Part shown: positions 5,619-5,623 of the stretch, in pieces
Numbering within the stretch: the stretch's first letter is position 1
Layout: each line of letters begins with the position of its first letter
Assembly: GCA_963546185.1 (NCBI GenBank)
Contig: CAUULU010000059.1
Location: 1 to 5,623 of the forward strand
Reading direction: 5' to 3'
DNA from: JABCPO02 sp963546185
GTDB taxonomy: Bacteria; Bacillota; Clostridia; TANB77; CAG-508
DNA length: 5,623 nt
Program-made: the position numbers and the translations under genes
The notes under the pieces: model-generated
What the model was told of the DNA's origin: nothing
The model's database searches: none
The model's input: the letters and a program-made list of their open reading frames with translations, nothing else

Positions 5619-5623
5619 TTTTT

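Noticed and set aside
1..5623. tRNA genes, CRISPR arrays, insertion sequences or phage genes
   Set aside because: No cloverleaf-like GC-rich stretch, spaced direct repeats, transposase motifs or terminal inverted repeats were seen. The only inverted repeats are the two intergenic hairpins.

Overview
The window is a very AT-rich, low-GC Firmicutes-type (Clostridia-like) chromosomal segment. The evidence is the gene order rpsF-ssb-rpsR, a protein with an Asp23/Gls24-like domain, purine-rich Shine-Dalgarno sites before nearly every gene, and arginine encoded almost only by AGA/AGG. Species cannot be told from sequence alone. All genes lie on the minus strand, so transcription runs from high to low coordinates.

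Layout in order of transcription. (1) 5618-4452: ribosomal protein S6 (rpsF), single-stranded DNA-binding protein (ssb) and ribosomal protein S18 (rpsR), the classic S6-SSB-S18 operon. (2) 4451-4344: an AT-rich spacer with a terminator-like hairpin and an extended -10 promoter. (3) 4343-138: a second operon made of a P-loop ATPase with a C-terminal Asp23/Gls24-like domain, cytidylate kinase (cmk) and an archaeal/rickettsial-type valyl-tRNA synthetase (valS). The spacings are tight: 1 nt between ATPase and cmk, and a 7-nt overlap between cmk and valS. (4) 137-1: a hairpin after valS, then a promoter, ribosome binding site and the first three codons of the next gene.

The striking feature is that three of the six complete genes are each broken by +1 shifts, four in all: ssb once, the ATPase once and valS twice. 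Every break has the same form: an in-frame CGG followed by A (CGGA). Skipping one base puts a highly conserved glycine (GGA) in place and restores the whole downstream protein. The four glycines lie just before HIGH in ValRS, just before KISKS in ValRS, inside the Walker A loop of the ATPase, and in the SSB OB fold. These four are the only in-frame CGG codons I find in the window, so every CGG here is a frameshift site. No other frame break is visible. The codon before CGG differs between sites (AGC, AGC, TCT, GTT), which argues against simple P-site slippage. It fits either stalling at an unassigned/unreadable CGG codon with entry of GGA in the +1 frame, or four-base reading of CGGA as glycine by an unusual tRNA-Gly.

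ssb and valS are normally essential, and the rest of each gene is intact, so pseudogene decay is unlikely. Two sites are not homopolymers, so ordinary sequencing error is a poor explanation. My leading hypothesis is a genome-wide CGGA +1 recoding system. It needs proteomic and genome-wide confirmation.
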